Assembly: GCF_019297835.1 (NCBI RefSeq)
Contig: NZ_CP079203.1
Coordinates: forward strand, 531,001 to 595,000
Length of the DNA: 64,000 nucleotides
Reading direction: 5' to 3'
From: Sphingomonas sanguinis
GTDB taxonomy: Bacteria; Pseudomonadota; Alphaproteobacteria; Sphingomonadales; Sphingomonadaceae
Shown here: positions 62,628-64,000 of the stretch, in pieces
How positions within the stretch are numbered: the stretch's first letter is position 1
Layout: every line of letters begins with the position of its first letter
The notes under the pieces: model-generated
Databases searched by the model: none
Told to the model about the DNA's origin: nothing
Seen by the model: the letters and a program-made list of their open reading frames with translations, nothing else
Translations under genes and position numbers: made by a program

Positions 62628-63185
62628 ATGGACATCGTCTATTATGGTCTCATCCTTTTGCTGCCGCTCAGCGCATTGATGGCCCGCCGCATTCCGATGG
62701 GACAAACACTAAGGATGGCGTTGATCTGGGTCGGTATTTTCAGTGCCGCTTTCTTGGTGATCGCCCAGCGGGACCGCTTGGCAAACTTAAGGCCACGCGC
62801 TGCGGTATCCGACGGAGTCATTCGGATACCGATGGCCGAGGATGGGCATTTCTATGCCAATGTCCGCATCAATGGGGTGCAGCGGCGCATGCTCATCGAC
62901 AGCGGCGCAACGACGACCGCCATATCGGAGGCGACCGCGGAGGCGGCAAAACTCGATCTGAACGAAAGCCCGTTCGGCAGCTTGATAGAAACCGCCAATG
63001 GCCGCGTCACGGCGTCGCATACCACCATCGCCGAACTGTCCATCGGCGCAATCCATCTGACGAATGTCGGCGCGGACGTGTCTCCGAGCTTCGGGTCGCA
63101 AGACATCATCGGCATGAACGTTCTGAACCGTTTGCGATCATGGCGTGTGGAGCAGGGTGTACTGATACTCAACGCAGCACCTTGA
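62628..63185 (+). CDS. Retropepsin-like aspartic protease with membrane anchor
   Basis: This 185-residue protein has two N-terminal membrane helices (MDIVYYGLILLLPLSALMAR; GQTLRMALIWVGIFSAAFLV) and a single retropepsin domain with RRMLIDSGATTTAIS (catalytic Asp) and SQDIIGMNVLNRL. It matches the TIGR02281-type proteases of alphaproteobacteria, which need dimerisation for activity. The ATG at 62628 is preceded by GGAG; a GTG at 62610 overlapping the upstream stop is also possible. Its base composition is visibly less GC-rich than that of its neighbours. Confidence 0.88.
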   Translation: MDIVYYGLILLLPLSALMARRIPMGQTLRMALIWVGIFSAAFLVIAQRDRLANLRPRAAVSDGVIRIPMAEDGHFYANVRINGVQRRMLIDSGATTTAISEATAEAAKLDLNESPFGSLIETANGRVTASHTTIAELSIGAIHLTNVGADVSPSFGSQDIIGMNVLNRLRSWRVEQGVLILNAAP

Positions 63186-63215
63186 TGTTTTTTTACATAA
63201 TACATATTATCAGAT
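63186..63215. promoter_or_regulatory. AT-rich leader with inverted repeat upstream of mazG
   Basis: About 30 bases of mostly A/T contain a run of seven T and the repeat ATAATA-CA-TATTAT (63197-63210). AAGGAG (63219-63224) is a strong ribosome binding site just after it. It is the most AT-rich stretch I see in this window and may hold the mazG promoter. Confidence 0.45.
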
Positions 63216-63231
63216 TTGAAGGAGCGACGCG

Positions 63232-63969
63232 ATGGATCGCCTGTTGACCATCATGAAGCGCCTGCGCGACCCGCAGACTGGATGCGAATGGGACGTGGCG
63301 CAGAGCTTCGAAAGCATTGCCCCCTATACCATTGAGGAAGCACATGAGGTCGCGGACGCCATCGCGCGTGGCGACATGGCGGACCTCAAGGACGAACTCG
63401 GCGATCTACTCCTGCAAGTGGTCTTCCACGCTCAGATTGCCGAGGATCACGGTCACTTCGCCTTTCCCGATGTCGTCGCCGCGATCAGCGACAAGATGGA
63501 GCGACGTCATCCGCATATCTTCGGCGACCGGGTCGAAGGAGGACATCATCTGTGGGAACAGATCAAGGCCGAGGAACGCCAGGCTAAAGCCGCCAGCGGT
63601 ACGCTGGACGGTGTGGCCCTGGGCCTTCCGGCCCTGATGCGAGCGGAAAAGCTCCAGAAGCGTGCCGCCCGGGTCGGCTTCGACTGGCCCGATGTGGCGG
63701 GATCGCGCGCAAAGGTCGACGAGGAGATTCAGGAGATCACCGAAGCCCCGCCGGAGACGCTGGCGGAGGAATTCGGCGATCTGCTATTCTCTGTCGTCAA
63801 CTGGGCGCGTCATTGCGGCGTCGATGCGGAAGCGGCGCTCCGTTATGCCAATGGCAAGTTCGAGCGCCGCTTCCGCGCGATGGAAGCGGAGGCCGGCGAC
63901 GCCTTCCCCACGCTCGAACTGGAAGCCAAGGAAGCCCTTTGGCAGGCCGTCAAACGTCGCGACGGGTAA
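63232..63969 (+). CDS. mazG: Nucleoside triphosphate pyrophosphohydrolase MazG
   Basis: This 245-residue protein has two tandem MazG domains. The first has SIAPYTIEEAHEVADAIARG and LKDELGDLLLQVVFHAQIAE with the EExxE...ExxD metal ligands; the second has EEFGDLLFSVVNWARHCG. It hydrolyses (d)NTPs to monophosphates as house-cleaning. The ATG is preceded by AAGGAG. Its 3' end overlaps the convergent partial gene by 20 bases. Confidence 0.95.
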   Translation: MDRLLTIMKRLRDPQTGCEWDVAQSFESIAPYTIEEAHEVADAIARGDMADLKDELGDLLLQVVFHAQIAEDHGHFAFPDVVAAISDKMERRHPHIFGDRVEGGHHLWEQIKAEERQAKAASGTLDGVALGLPALMRAEKLQKRAARVGFDWPDVAGSRAKVDEEIQEITEAPPETLAEEFGDLLFSVVNWARHCGVDAEAALRYANGKFERRFRAMEAEAGDAFPTLELEAKEALWQAVKRRDG

Positions 63970-64000
63970 ATCGCTCATAATCGGACTCGGCCAGGCGGAC
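63950..64000 (-). CDS. hflX: C-terminal tail of a minus-strand gene, probably GTPase HflX
   Basis: An open frame enters from the right edge and ends at 63950: VRLAESDYERFTRRDV, 16 residues then TGA. HflX proteins of alphaproteobacteria end with a similar VRL...YERF segment, and hflX commonly neighbours mazG. Only 16 residues are visible, so the assignment rests mainly on context. Confidence 0.45.
   Translation of the reverse strand, partial: VRLAESDYERFTRRDV

Overview
The window is a dense, high-GC chromosomal segment from an alphaproteobacterium, most probably Sphingomonas or a close relative in the Sphingomonadaceae. The evidence is a cyoABCD-surf1-regB-regA cluster, an UrcA-family protein, a DUF6628-like protein, SOS boxes of the alphaproteobacterial GTTC-N7-GTTC type and promoters resembling those of the general-stress sigma factor EcfG. 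I found about 64 protein genes, one tRNA and a set of regulatory sites. I saw no insertion sequence, prophage, CRISPR array or rRNA gene. No gap between genes exceeds 300 bases.

Layout. 1-6256 (minus): an overlapping glgX-treZ-malQ-treY operon for alpha-glucan debranching and trehalose synthesis; treY runs off the left edge. 6363-11853: a DUF2934 protein, a Gfo/Idh/MocA oxidoreductase, a GH15 glucoamylase-like enzyme and a hybrid histidine kinase. 11869-14098: two small proteins and an MFS transporter. 14213-21086 (plus): a perfect inverted repeat, then cyoABCD (quinol oxidase), SURF1 and the RegB/RegA redox two-component pair, nearly all overlapping. 21105-24825 (minus): a DUF885 protein and a four-gene YqjD/YqjE-like envelope operon behind an EcfG-type promoter. 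24910-30806: eno-ftsB, an EcfG-type promoter with its alpha/beta hydrolase, a prolyl oligopeptidase, an unknown protein and a glycine-zipper protein. 30890-36785: an SOS-boxed UvrD/PcrA helicase, UrcA, a PiT phosphate transporter behind a Pho-box-like site, and an MHS-type transporter. 36776-41281: rsmD, an RluB-type pseudouridine synthase with a long repetitive tail, a lone receiver protein, AmpG and the DUF6628-like protein. 41318-50374 (minus): lapA-pyrF-trpF-trpB-trpA-accD-folC in transcription order, preceded by a coupled endonuclease/patatin pair. 50430-54848: tRNA-Thr, a DUF429 protein, rarA, a PadR regulator with a palindromic operator, DUF2218 and a GT4 glycosyltransferase. 54909-64000: an SOS-boxed radA, cvpA, an IscU-like protein, a Kef-type antiporter, DUF423, metG-tatD-MBL hydrolase-retropepsin, mazG, and a 16-codon tail of a minus-strand gene that is probably hflX.

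The coding content is mostly conserved metabolism. The most informative signals are regulatory sites that tie individual genes to regulons: LexA at uvrD/pcrA and radA, EcfG at the YqjD-like operon and the hydrolase, PhoB at the phosphate transporter, PadR autoregulation, and an unassigned operator in front of cyoA. I found no clearly undescribed multi-gene system. The best candidates for follow-up are the PadR-DUF2218 unit, the cyo operator, the endonuclease/patatin pair and the CCC-motif DUF6628-like gene with its operator-like repeat.
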